This document shows, one piece after another, positions 8,557-16,832 of a DNA stretch of 64,000 bases. How positions within the stretch are numbered: position 1 is the stretch's first letter; each line of letters opens with the position of its first letter. The notes beneath the pieces were generated by a model. The model made no database searches, had not been told where the DNA came from, and was given only the letters and a program-made list of their open reading frames with translations. This DNA is from Mesorhizobium atlanticum. Lineage in GTDB: Bacteria; Pseudomonadota; Alphaproteobacteria; Rhizobiales; Rhizobiaceae. Location of the stretch: NCBI RefSeq assembly GCF_003289965.1, contig NZ_QMBQ01000009.1, positions 62,001 through 126,000 of the forward strand. The letters are read 5' to 3'. Both the position numbers and the translations under genes were made by a program.

Positions 8557-9651
8557 TCAAAAGGCAGCCTTGAGGCCGAAGGACACCGACATGACCTGGA
8601 AAGCCGACGCGACGGTGTTTTCCCACTGGCCGTTGAACTTGCCATTGAACTTGCCGGGGACGGTGGCGTAGCTCCTTTCGTCGCCGCGGGTTTGGAACAC
8701 CCGGTCGAAGGACCCGCGCAGGTACAGCGAGGCAGATGGCGTGACCGCGTAGCTGACCGCGACATCGGCTCCCATGGTCGGCGCTGTGTATAAGTCGTGG
8801 TAAATACGACGTTCGCCCCAGTGATCGTCGATGTCTTCAAAGCCGATTGTCAGGCCGGCTCGAATGCCGCCGCTGACGGAAAGGTCGCCGATCACATGCT
8901 GGCCGCTCAGGCTAAGGAATCCGATCGGAATCTTTTGGCGATTGCTCACGACCTTACGATCGCCGGGCCAGATTGGATGGCGGTCGCGAAATAGGGGATC
9001 GCCGCTCGATTCGATGCCGTACCCCCCATAGGCCGTCCATTTGACGTCGGTATAACGAAAGCCCGCGCCGATGGCGAAACTGCTGGTGCCGGTGCTAGCG
9101 ACGATCCGGTCAAGTTGGATGGAGCCGCTGAAATAGTGGTTCAGGTTGGTGTCGGGCATAACCGCACGGCCGCTCCAATCGCTGTGGAGCTTGCTGGCCC
9201 AGTCGCGATCGAGCATGTGCCCGTCGCCGCCCGCACCGATATCGAACCTGCTCTTCACGCTCCAGTCCTGGTCGATGTACGCGTCGAGACCGATCGTAAG
9301 CAGAGTGACCTCTATACTCTTCCAGTCGAGTTGGCTGGCCTTGTGATTGTGCCACTCACCGGAGTTCCAGTAGAGAAATTCCTGGCCCCTGATATCGGCA
9401 AGACCGATTTCGCCGGAAAGGACGACGTTACCATAGTTGAAGTGAAAGGGACCATTGCCTGCGAGAGCGTTGCAGGGCATCAACGACAACAGGCAGGATG
9501 TAACAAAGGCTTTAACGCTGCAGATGCGATTTGCGCACTGCCGCTCGTGCGGTTCGCACCTCCAGGCCGCTGCGGTTGAAGTACCGCTGAGGCTTGCGCA
9601 TAGCGAAGCAGGCGGCGTTTTCCTGTCCAGCGGCGTTTGAGGATGCAGCAT
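8557..9651 (-). CDS. Omptin-family outer-membrane protease
   Basis: 364 residues. After a hydrophobic export signal (about 46-64, ending NALAG) comes a ten-strand barrel pattern. Omptin catalytic residues are all visible: Asp148 and Asp150 in MLDRDW, and Asp275 with His277 in DIDDHW. The structural DTNLN motif and the C-terminal Phe typical of barrels are present. Omptins cleave peptides between basic residues at the cell surface. AAGGAGAAAAG precedes the ATG, yet about 45 residues lie before the signal core, which is unusually long. In a symbiosis island it might destroy plant antimicrobial peptides or process surface proteins (inference). Confidence 0.82.
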   Translation of the reverse strand: MLHPQTPLDRKTPPASLCASLSGTSTAAAWRCEPHERQCANRICSVKAFVTSCLLSLMPCNALAGNGPFHFNYGNVVLSGEIGLADIRGQEFLYWNSGEWHNHKASQLDWKSIEVTLLTIGLDAYIDQDWSVKSRFDIGAGGDGHMLDRDWASKLHSDWSGRAVMPDTNLNHYFSGSIQLDRIVASTGTSSFAIGAGFRYTDVKWTAYGGYGIESSGDPLFRDRHPIWPGDRKVVSNRQKIPIGFLSLSGQHVIGDLSVSGGIRAGLTIGFEDIDDHWGERRIYHDLYTAPTMGADVAVSYAVTPSASLYLRGSFDRVFQTRGDERSYATVPGKFNGKFNGQWENTVASAFQVMSVSFGLKAAF

Positions 9652-10378
9652 CGTTTCTTTTCTCCTTTTTTGATAGGTTCAAGGTCGCTCACCAACCTGA
9701 AATCCGTGGCGCGAACGCACCTGGTTGGCCGGAGGCAAGGGCGGGAAAGCAATAGCGATGCGGCATCCGCCACGTTAACGGGATCGGGAAGGGAGCATGG
9801 TCGGTTCGCAGCGGTTTGGATGGGCTACGCAATTGCCAGGCCAAATCCGAAACGGCTCCTGACAGCGTGGTCACTCGGACAAGTGAAGTTTCAGTTGTCC
9901 GGAAAGGAACAAACGCCACATTCCGAGAGGCAATGGGAGGGCTTTTGTTTACATTCGCGCGTCTTGCCGTCTGCCACGAGCCCAATGCGGACCGGATAGG
10001 AGGATCGCTTCGCTCGCTCGCGCGATACGGTCACGGCCCGGTTGTCGATAGCGCTATGAACCGCCCCGGCAATGTCAAATCGGGGATAGGCGGGCCGGGG
10101 AAACGAGAGAAGCTGTCCGTTCGACAAAGCGCATTCAGGCAGCTGGGTGCCGGCAGGCACTGTTCGAAGGCCCGGCCACCTTGAACGCGTTGCGCCATGG
10201 CGAGGTATATGTATGCCGGGCCAGACCACGGGACAGGCGATCGTCGGCACCTTCTGTGGCAAGCAAACCTCGGCGTGGGGTGAAACGCGCAGAAAATGGC
10301 TCTGCGAGTTCACGTCCGTGGAGCAGAGCCTCGGTTTCCAGATCGAAAATTGTCTCGCTTGCTTGGAGCTCGTGCCTG
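9652..10378. other. Intergenic region, no gene seen
   Basis: About 730 bases between the ExoX-like gene and the omptin gene. Open frames here lack ribosome-binding sites and family resemblance. Confidence 0.4.
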
Positions 10379-10651
10379 TTATGATCGACCGTGTTCCACG
10401 GGTTCAAGGGTGGTATCACCGTCAAGGGGAGTGCAACGAGCTGATGAGCTGTGTGGATCGTGGCTTACTGCCCCAAGCCCTCGCTTCCAGACGATACAAA
10501 GCACAGCCGCCGAGTACACGATCTGCATAAACAAAGTGCACAGTCCCGCTTGCACCAGGATAGCGGTGAAAGAGCCAGTTAGACAGAATGTGGCAATCGC
10601 GAAAACGGCCAAAGTCCCGATCATGCCGGTTAAAAGGCGAGCCGCGCGCAT
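10379..10651 (-). CDS. ExoX/PsiA-like exopolysaccharide production repressor
   Basis: 90 residues with two predicted membrane helices (about 8-28 and 33-55) and a short cytoplasmic tail: RLLTGMIGTLAVFAIATFCL, then LCTLFMQIVYSAAVLCIVWK. The size, the ALAVFA-type first helix and the VWK ending of the second helix match rhizobial ExoX/PsiA inner-membrane proteins. Those lower exopolysaccharide synthesis, probably by acting on the ExoY-type glycosyltransferase. GGGGATTG lies upstream of the ATG. A nod box begins about 93 bases upstream on the same strand, so flavonoid/NodD induction is likely. Family assignment is by pattern only. Confidence 0.65.
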   Translation of the reverse strand: MRAARLLTGMIGTLAVFAIATFCLTGSFTAILVQAGLCTLFMQIVYSAAVLCIVWKRGLGAVSHDPHSSSARCTPLDGDTTLEPVEHGRS

Positions 10652-10744
10652 TGATCAATCCCCATCGCCCAGATGCAACGCGACCGCGCTCTCTAACCTG
10701 TTGGCCGCAAAGTCTGATCTCATTGTTCTAATGGAGAAGCGCGC

Positions 10745-10791
10745 GGTTCGAACAATGGATTGTTTCGATGCGAGCCATCGATGCGATGGAT
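10745..10791 (-). promoter_or_regulatory. nod box (NodD binding site)
   Basis: Read on the minus strand: ATCCAT, six bases, GATG, four bases, GCATC, GAAACAATC, then CATTGTTCGAACC. That is 47 bases matching the nod-box consensus spacing ATCCAY-N6-RATG-N4-YNATC-NAAACAATC-RATTTTACCAATC, with the central AAACAATC exact. It points at the ExoX-like gene. Confidence 0.82.
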
Positions 10792-10996
10792 GACCGTCCT
10801 GCCAACTGGTGCGTCCGGGCGCGAGCCTGAACGCGCCCGCAACGCTGCGCGCGCCCACCTGCGAACAGGATGTTGACGACAGGCTACAGGGAAATTGTTA
10901 CCAGCCGAGAGCGGTCCCAGGAGTTGGAGGGAATGCAAGGATGCAGGGACGCGGCTCGCCTCACCCCGCCTGTTGCGCTGGCTGCGTCTATCCCGG

Positions 10997-12709
10997 TCAG
11001 CGCCGCGAGATAAATGGCGGCCATTGATCCCGCTTCAGGGTCGGCCGGGCCGGCCGCTCGATCGAAAGCGTGGTGCGCGGTGGAAGGTCTCCAACGTGGA
11101 GTTCCAGCAGCCGCCGATCCAAGTCCTTGTCCGCCGCCGTAAGGCGATGGTTCAGCCGAAGATAGTCCATCCATGTCGGCGTGCGGAAGGTCTCTATCCA
11201 GTGCGACGGCTCCTGCAGATCGCGCTGGAGATTCCAGCGCCGGGCACCAACGCGGCTTTGCACTCTGCGTCGTTCCTGCATACCATCGAGGAAAGCATCG
11301 ATGTCCGCCTCCGGTATCGAATACTCGATCTTGACGACGATCGGGCCGCTTCTCGGCTTCAGGTCCAAGGAAAGGTCTGGCGTTTCGAAGCCAATCGAGT
11401 CCTGGTCGGAATCCTTCCACTGGCGAATGGGCAACAGCAACCCGGCGCCGGCGACCAAGAGCAGGGCGCCGGCGGCGCTTTCCAGCGCCATCGTCAGCGA
11501 ATAGCTCTCAGCCACTGTTCCCCAGAGCCAGCTGCCGGCCGCGATGCCGCCCGATGAAAGCGCCGAATAGATCGAGAGCGTGCGACCGACGACCCATCGC
11601 GGGCTCGACAACTGCACGCTCACGTCAAGCCCCGTCCAGGTGACGACCCAGCCCGCGCCGCCCAGCGCCAAGGCCACGCTCGCCACGGCCAGGGAAGGCG
11701 TAAGCGCCAGCGACAGACAACACGCCGCACATGCTATGGAGGCGAGCGTCGTCAGCCGCTCCTGAGAGAGGGAACGTCTCAGGGCGTTGTTGCCAATGCC
11801 GGCGCACAGGGCGCCAACGCCGAAGCCGGCCATCAGGATGCCGTAGGCGATCGGGCCTCCTCCCAGCTGGTCGCGGGCGACCAGAGGCATCAGCGCCAGC
11901 ATCGCGATGCTCGTCAGGCCGAAAAGCGCTCCGCGCGCAATCGCAGCCTTGATCTCAGTCGAGAGGGCGGTGAAGCGCGCCCCGTCATGGATGGCGGTGG
12001 CCAATAGCTCGCGCGGCAGGGGCGAGGAGCGGACGCTCCATTTGCAGCGGGCGATGGTCCAAAGCATCATCAGGTATGTCAGCGTCGCAAGGGCGAACGC
12101 AGTCAGCGGTCCGAAAGAGGCGACGACGATGCCGCCGAACGCCGGACCGATGCTTCGCATGGCGTTGTAGCCGACCGAGATCAGCGTGACCGCGGCTGGG
12201 ACCTCGCGTTTGCGCAGGATGTCGCCGACCGAGGCGTGCCAGGCAGGATCGGTGAAGGCGGCGCCGCATCCAGCCAGGCAGCTGAAGGCGAGAATCATCC
12301 AGGGATTGAAAAAACCGAGGCCCGCGACTGCGGTAAGCAGGATCGCGGACAACGCTATCACGCACCAGCCCAGTATCATCACAGTCCGGCGGCTGAAATT
12401 GTCGGCGACGGCGCCGGCGACGATCGACAGAACGAAGACTGGCAGCGTGGTGGAAGCCTGGACCAGGGCGACCATCACATCGGACGTCGAAATGGTCGCC
12501 ATCAGCCAGCTGACGGCGACGGTCTGAATCAGCCAGCCCAGGCTGGACACCTGTGCGCCAACCCAGATCGCACGAAAGGTCGCATTCCCGAGCGGCGCGA
12601 AAGTCGCCGACGAAACTGGATTCGACTCTGCGCAAGCCGCCCCGCTCATTGGCCGAGCCTTTCTCTTGTATAGATCCGGGAAGGTTTTCTCGGTCGCGAC
12701 CGTACTCAT
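10997..12709 (-). CDS. MFS transporter with C-terminal ABM-like domain
   Basis: 570 residues. About residues 35-430 form 11-12 membrane helices of the MFS_3 / EntS-like effector-export family (starts FRAIWVGAQVSSLGWLIQTV; DNFSRRTVM loop). The last 130 residues are soluble and resemble the monooxygenase-like domain often fused to these exporters (SHWIETFRTPTWMDYLRLNH). It should export small molecules across the inner membrane; the substrate is unknown. No good Shine-Dalgarno precedes the ATG at 12709; an ATG at 12649 is an alternative start. It stands alone upstream of the nod box. Confidence 0.78.
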   Translation of the reverse strand: MSTVATEKTFPDLYKRKARPMSGAACAESNPVSSATFAPLGNATFRAIWVGAQVSSLGWLIQTVAVSWLMATISTSDVMVALVQASTTLPVFVLSIVAGAVADNFSRRTVMILGWCVIALSAILLTAVAGLGFFNPWMILAFSCLAGCGAAFTDPAWHASVGDILRKREVPAAVTLISVGYNAMRSIGPAFGGIVVASFGPLTAFALATLTYLMMLWTIARCKWSVRSSPLPRELLATAIHDGARFTALSTEIKAAIARGALFGLTSIAMLALMPLVARDQLGGGPIAYGILMAGFGVGALCAGIGNNALRRSLSQERLTTLASIACAACCLSLALTPSLAVASVALALGGAGWVVTWTGLDVSVQLSSPRWVVGRTLSIYSALSSGGIAAGSWLWGTVAESYSLTMALESAAGALLLVAGAGLLLPIRQWKDSDQDSIGFETPDLSLDLKPRSGPIVVKIEYSIPEADIDAFLDGMQERRRVQSRVGARRWNLQRDLQEPSHWIETFRTPTWMDYLRLNHRLTAADKDLDRRLLELHVGDLPPRTTLSIERPARPTLKRDQWPPFISRR

Positions 12710-13039
12710 GGAGAAGTGGCAGCATCAGGGCATTTTGGTCTCTGCCACAAGTAATTTTCGGCGGCTCGTAAGGGGCGAAACTCAAGTCCTCTTTCGGGAA
12801 AATGACTATTCATCAGTGAGTTGAAGCGCCCTTGGCCCCCGCCCGTGAGATCGTTTCCAGAAGCTTGAACGAGTGCAGAACCACTCTTCCTACCGACGCG
12901 CCATTCATGTGCGTTGCAGCGTGCCGCACTTAGGAAGATGACGCTGACGAAGACTGCCGGGAATTTTATTGCTTTCTGCCGCCGCCTTCACTAATGAGGC
13001 GAAACTTCGCCGAAGAATTTATCAAATCAGGAGCATCCC
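12710..13039. other. Divergent intergenic region, MFS gene / mucR
   Basis: 330 bases that must contain both promoters. No gene and no recognisable operator were seen. Confidence 0.4.
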
Positions 13040-13501
13040 GTGGCAGAAGAAGCCGAGAACAAAACTGACGCCCTCATTGAGCTTACTGCTGACGTCGTGT
13101 CGGCCTATGTCTCGAACAATCCGGTCCCGCTGAGCGAGCTTGCGGCGCTGATCGGCCAAGTGCATGTCGCGCTGAAGGCTACGCTGGGAGCAGCCCCTGA
13201 AACGGCGGAGCCCCTCACGCCCGCGGTTCCCATCAAGAAGTCCGTCACGCCCGACTACATCATCAGCCTCGAGGACGGAAAGAAGTTCAAGTCGCTGAAG
13301 CGGCATCTTGCTACCCATTACGGTCTGACGCCCGACGAATACCGCGCCAAGTGGGGCCTGCCGGCAGATTATCCAATGGTCGCCCCCAACTATGCCGCAA
13401 CCCGATCCGCCTTGGCCAAGTCGTTGGGGCTTGGCAGAAAGCCTGCTCCGGCTGAACAAGCCGCACCTGCGAAGAAGGCACGCAAAAAAGCCGCGGCCTG
13501 A
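13040..13501 (+). CDS. mucR: MucR/Ros-family transcriptional regulator, zinc-ligand variant
   Basis: 153 residues from a GTG start with AGGAGCATCCC upstream. The family core is SVTPDYIISLEDGKKFKSLK followed by RHLATHYGLTP (about 72-100). The C-terminal tail is Ala/Lys-rich. MucR proteins bind AT-rich DNA and control exopolysaccharide, motility and symbiosis genes. The usual zinc-ligand Cys before LEDG is Ser here, while both His remain; zinc-independent MucR paralogues are known in M. loti. It is likely an island-borne paralogue of a chromosomal mucR. Confidence 0.85.
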   Translation: MAEEAENKTDALIELTADVVSAYVSNNPVPLSELAALIGQVHVALKATLGAAPETAEPLTPAVPIKKSVTPDYIISLEDGKKFKSLKRHLATHYGLTPDEYRAKWGLPADYPMVAPNYAATRSALAKSLGLGRKPAPAEQAAPAKKARKKAAA

Positions 13502-13855
13502 GAATTCGTTCTGGCGCGCAGTTGAAGGGCGGGAGGATCCTGCCTTTCGCTGCCGCGCGGCGTGCAGCAATTTGCGCAGGCTTTCGTTTACTCCAACTCC
13601 CGCGTCATTCCCTCCGCGTCACCCCAAAAAGCGCCTGCCTCGCGGTCCAGTCTGACGGGAGCGCAAGGCATGCCCAGCGCACGTTGCCAAGCCGACGCGG
13701 GACGCCGCTCAGCAGAATAGGACTTCTTTGAATGCACTCGAAAATGTTCGATTTTAATTGACATATCCCGGCAGCGCTGAAGTAGCCTTTCGCATCTCGG
13801 AGAGCCCCTACGAGCGGACGGACCTTAATTTTGTCCCTGGGTTTGACCAATCAGA

Positions 13856-14095
13856 ATGTCATCGCCGGAGCGTGCGGTTCTGGAAGCTATGGCGAACGTT
13901 CCGAACACCGTTAGCTTTCACGCAAATCCCCTTCGAGGCCTTGGTGAGCCTGCGGCCGCGGCTCTTGCCGCAATTGCTCGTAAATGCCGCGGTGTGAAGG
14001 TGAAGCACCTGTTCTTCGTCTATGTCGACAAGCATGGGCATCCTTGGCGCAAGCACGTCAATGCAGCCGAGTTGAATTGTCGGCCGCGGAGATAA
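13856..14095 (+). pseudogene. C-terminal fragment of an AbiEi-type antitoxin
   Basis: 79 codons starting MSSPERAVLEAMANVPNTVS and ending KVKHLFFVYVDKHGHPWRKH plus a basic tail. The SSPERA and VKxLFF signatures resemble the C-terminal part of type IV (AbiEi) antitoxins. The N-terminal wHTH and the partner toxin gene are absent, so this is a remnant. Confidence 0.45.
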
Positions 14096-15111
14096 GAGCC
14101 TCCTGGCCGACGGCCAGCTTCATCCGACTTATCGCAGAACCGTGCCGGCTGACCTCTTATCCCAAGAGGCGTCCGATGCACGAATCCTACAGGCGGGAAG
14201 TGGAACTTCTGGTGTTTTCGGGCCAAGGGCATTCATGTCCTCTTCTGGCAACCTGGCGAAAAGTCTTTAGCTTCGGTTGGGCATTTTTGGTCCGCTTGTC
14301 ACAATGCTCGCAGTCATCGGCAGCTAGAATGGCAGTCGAGAGGTTGGACGACCGGCAATGAGTTTCGTGCAGCTCGGCGCGACAGAGAGCCGGGCGGTAA
14401 CGTCCATGCGCTGATGTCGTACAAGTGATCAACAAGAAAACAGTTCTCCAGAGGAAACATACTGACTTGGCGATCGGGAGGGTTCGGCGGACTGAACGAG
14501 GACGAGGGCAAATGGTGCGGCCTGGAGAACACTCCGTGATTGAACGCATGCAGAAATGGCGGGCAGGTCCTGGAATATTGCCGCCGCCGCGACGTTTTCG
14601 CGGTGGCAAATTCGATCTTCGAGGGCCGCCAGGCGAACTGCCCAGCAGATGAGAGCCTGCTCGAAGCGTGAGCTGTTCGGGTCGCAATTGCATGACTGCC
14701 GTTGCGGGCGGGAGCACGGTTCAGCATTGTTGCTGGGGGCTATTCAGATATCCTGCCCCTACTCTCAACCTGTCTGAGCGGTGTCTCGCGTTCAGGGGCG
14801 GACATGGGCACTGAGGAACTGCTTCCATATACATTGCAGACAGAAACCAGTCGCCTCACAAATCTCCAGCCATTCTGCGTGCACACACATCAGCAGAGGT
14901 GGACGAAGAAGAGCGGACGTCCGGCGGACTCCTGGCCGGCGCCGACGCATACTCTTGGGGCGGAGGTTACATGAAAGCGTCGGTCGCCGGCACTAGGCGA
15001 AGTGCGTCAGCAATGACGCGCGGCAAGGCTCCGGAGGAGCCTGCACGACCATCCCCCATTATGGTAAAGAAGCTGTTAGCATCGCCTTTTTTCTCGCACG
15101 TGACCGGATAC
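14096..15111. other. Non-coding or decayed region
   Basis: About 1 kb without a gene I can support. Frames on both strands look like noise (rich in Arg, Ser, Cys, no ribosome-binding sites). Confidence 0.4.
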
Positions 15112-15183
15112 GTCACTGTCCTGGGGCGCATCGCAAAGGCGTCAAATGTGGATCCGTGCGACCTAATCAGGCCGTCCTCCTGA
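15112..15183 (+). pseudogene. 3' remnant of a qseC-like gene
   Basis: The last 23 codons read VTVLGRIAKASNVDPCDLIR plus PSS and a stop. They match the C-terminus of the intact QseC-like protein encoded at 32470-32682 (VLGRLAKALNVDPCELIKPLR) much better than the neighbouring one at 15403-15615. The upstream part is not recognisable. Confidence 0.6.
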
Positions 15184-15256
15184 TCCGCAGATCGCATTCT
15201 GCAGGCGAGTAGTCAGCAACTTGCACGCTAGCGTAGCCTACAGCGATGCCGCCAGC

Positions 15257-15385
15257 CCGCAAGGGCTGCCCGCGCCAGGGGCGGAGCCGAACGGCGCGAG
15301 ACCCATCTGAGGTTCCCCGAAGAAAAGCGAGCTCGGTTAACAAGCCCCCGCCGGAGCGCCTTCAGGCGCGCAGGCGCCCAGCAAT
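15257..15385 (+). repeat. Dispersed repeat, copy B
   Basis: Shares AGGGCTGCCCGCGCCAGGGG and a hairpin-rich stretch with copy A (8211-8345), and a 55-bp core (15291-15345) with copy C. It lies directly downstream of qseC on the minus strand. Confidence 0.6.
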
Positions 15386-15402
15386 TTCCGCGCAGAGTCC
15401 GA

Positions 15403-15615
15403 TTATTTGTCCGGACGAACCAGATCCATGTGGCTGACGCCAAGCGCCAATGCCAGTTCGTAGATGGTGACGATCGTCGGATTGCGGCGGCCCTTCTCCA
15501 GCCCGCTGATATACTGCTGACTAAAGCCGGAAATTTCGGCGAGCCGTTCCTGCGTCAGACCTTTCTTCAGCCTGATCCTTATCACATTCCGACCCACCAA
15601 CTGACGCATGTCCAT
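15403..15615 (-). CDS. qseC: QseC-type XRE regulator, module 1
   Basis: 70 residues that are almost entirely an XRE/Cro-type HTH (LTQERLAEISGFSQQYISGL, about 20-40). In M. loti R7A, QseC is a small repressor divergent from qseM that controls both genes and so sets a bistable transfer switch. The arrangement here is the same: divergent from a QseM-like gene with 121 bases between starts. In-frame ATGs at 15615 and 15609 are both possible; neither has a strong Shine-Dalgarno. Confidence 0.75.
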   Translation of the reverse strand: MDMRQLVGRNVIRIRLKKGLTQERLAEISGFSQQYISGLEKGRRNPTIVTIYELALALGVSHMDLVRPDK

Positions 15616-15645
15616 GCATCAGAAGTCAGCGGATCAGGCTCCTTG

Positions 15646-15669
15646 AGTTTATCAACTATAATATGTATT
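15646..15669. promoter_or_regulatory. Candidate QseC operators, module 1
   Basis: Two small dyads in the qseC-qseM gap: AGTT-TATC-AACT (15646-15657) and AATA-TG-TATT (15660-15669). TATAAT (15657-15662) overlaps them on the plus strand. Weak by themselves; supported by the matching position of much clearer operators in module 2. Confidence 0.4.
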
Positions 15670-15736
15670 CCACACCAAGCGTCTCAATCCGATCGGGGAC
15701 GGGTTTGCTAGACCGCTCTTGGAGATAGGATCAGCG

Positions 15737-16003
15737 ATGTTGCAGCCTGAATCGAACGTGCCGATAGCGGATGAAGCGCCATGGTCTGACAGCCTCACGG
15801 CTTACGACAAGGACCACTTCACCATCTATATGCGCTTCCTCGATGCCGCCGCCGATGACGCCAGCTACGAGGAGATGGCCGATCTGATCCTCGGCATCGA
15901 TCCGGAGCGCGAACCAGAACGCGCCCGCAATGCGGCCCGCAGCCATCTCGACCGGGCGAACTGGATGGTGACAACGGGCTACAGGGAGCTGTTCACCGGC
16001 TGA
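15737..16003 (+). CDS. qseM: QseM antiactivator (DUF2285 family), module 1
   Basis: 88 residues from the ATG at 15737 (GGAGATAGG upstream). The core from PWSDSLTAYDK to NWMVTTGYRELF is the small DUF2285-type domain also present at the end of FseA (ARVLMNGGYLDFLA). In R7A, QseM binds TraR and FseA and blocks both, keeping the ICE silent in most cells. The gene converges with fseA, 24 bases apart. A second copy at 32809-33060 is nearly identical from residue 15 onward. Confidence 0.82.
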   Translation: MLQPESNVPIADEAPWSDSLTAYDKDHFTIYMRFLDAAADDASYEEMADLILGIDPEREPERARNAARSHLDRANWMVTTGYRELFTG

Positions 16004-16027
16004 CGCATTTGCACGGTGCGAGACACA

Positions 16028-16606
16028 TCAGGCAAGAAAGTCGAGATAGCCGCCATTCATGAGCACCCGAGCCCGTGTCACGGCACGTCGGGTGCGATCG
16101 CGGAGATGGTCGCGAGGATCTGTCCAGTCGGCCCGGACACGCGTGTGACCAATCAGCACTTCGGCGATGTCCCGGTACGAGGCGCCCGCAACTGAGCCGT
16201 CAAGGGCCCGCAGAACAAAGCGCAGGCGACGACCGCGTGTGTCTGGCGCAAACAGTCTTTTCGGCCAGTGTTGCCGTGTAATGACACTGTGGAGGCATTC
16301 GAGCGCCCAGAGGCGTTGCCGCAACTCACCGGCCGGCCAGATCGCATCCGTGCTCAGCCGAACGGGGTCGACGATACTCAACCCCGAAACGGCGAGCTGA
16401 AGCTGCCGGCCGGCGCTGTGCAGGAGGAGATGCTGGCCGCCGTCAACCAGCCTGAGGACAATCGCACGGTAGGGCAGACTAGCCGGTTCGAACGCCGGCA
16501 TCGCCGGCGAGGAGGACACCGGTTCGGCGACGACCGGCAACACCTGAGAGCATCGGCTCGGACACCAGAACGTAGCTGCGTCACGGTGCGTTGAGGAGGC
16601 GAAACA
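16028..16606 (-). CDS. fseA: FseA, C-terminal part (DUF2285; msi171-like), read after +1 frameshift
   Basis: The frame has no good start of its own. Read after a +1 shift, it continues the upstream DUF6499 frame as CFASSTHRDAATFW, then DUF2285 to a stop at 16028 (192 residues). The shifted join restores the natural W-G-L-x-F-A...FW.P pattern of DUF6499-DUF2285 fusions, which neither frame alone gives. In R7A, FseA (msi172-msi171 joined by programmed frameshifting) activates rdfS and hence excision. The C-terminal end LMNGGYLDFLA resembles QseM, as expected for proteins that interact. Confidence 0.8.
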   Translation of the reverse strand, partial: CFASSTHRDAATFWCPSRCSQVLPVVAEPVSSSPAMPAFEPASLPYRAIVLRLVDGGQHLLLHSAGRQLQLAVSGLSIVDPVRLSTDAIWPAGELRQRLWALECLHSVITRQHWPKRLFAPDTRGRRLRFVLRALDGSVAGASYRDIAEVLIGHTRVRADWTDPRDHLRDRTRRAVTRARVLMNGGYLDFLA

Positions 16607-16832
16607 AAAGCCCCCAGCGCGACAGGTCGGCGGAGGAGGCAATCACGTCGAGCGACGGCCGCTGATCGACAAACCTGGCCTGTTCCAATGCGTGGGACAG
16701 ATCATGCCGGAAGGCCGAATTGCGCCGCAGGAATTCCCAGGCCCACCCGCGCCGCGTCAGCTCAAGGGTGTAGTCATAGGACCGCTCATCGCGCCAGTCC
16801 GGCCGATCGGCTTCAGGTTCCGGCAGGCTCAT
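16581..16832 (-). CDS. fseA: FseA, N-terminal part (DUF6499; msi172-like)
   Basis: 83 codons starting at an ATG that overlaps the traI1 stop (ATGA). The product begins MSLPEPEADRPDWRDERSYD and includes RRGWAWEFLRRNSAFRHDL, the DUF6499 signature. In zero frame it ends at TGA 16581, giving a short product. A +1 shift near 16610 joins it to the DUF2285 frame, giving about 267 residues. The operon order traR-traI1-fseA is that of the M. loti R7A island. Confidence 0.82.
   Translation of the reverse strand: MSLPEPEADRPDWRDERSYDYTLELTRRGWAWEFLRRNSAFRHDLSHALEQARFVDQRPSLDVIASSADLSRWGLLFRLLNAP
16604..16620 (-). other. Predicted +1 ribosomal frameshift site in fseA
   Basis: On the minus strand the zero frame reads TGG GGG CTT TTG TTT. 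A peptidyl-tRNA on CTT (16610-16608) can re-pair on TTT after a +1 slip, exactly as on CTT in prfB; the next codon is then TGT. A run of five G lies directly upstream and could act as a Shine-Dalgarno-like stimulator. The site is inferred from frame continuity and not from protein data. Confidence 0.6.

Noticed and set aside
13758-13997. N-terminal half of the AbiEi-like gene in another frame
   Set aside because: The text before FWKLWRTFR does not resemble the antitoxin, so no frameshifted full gene can be claimed.
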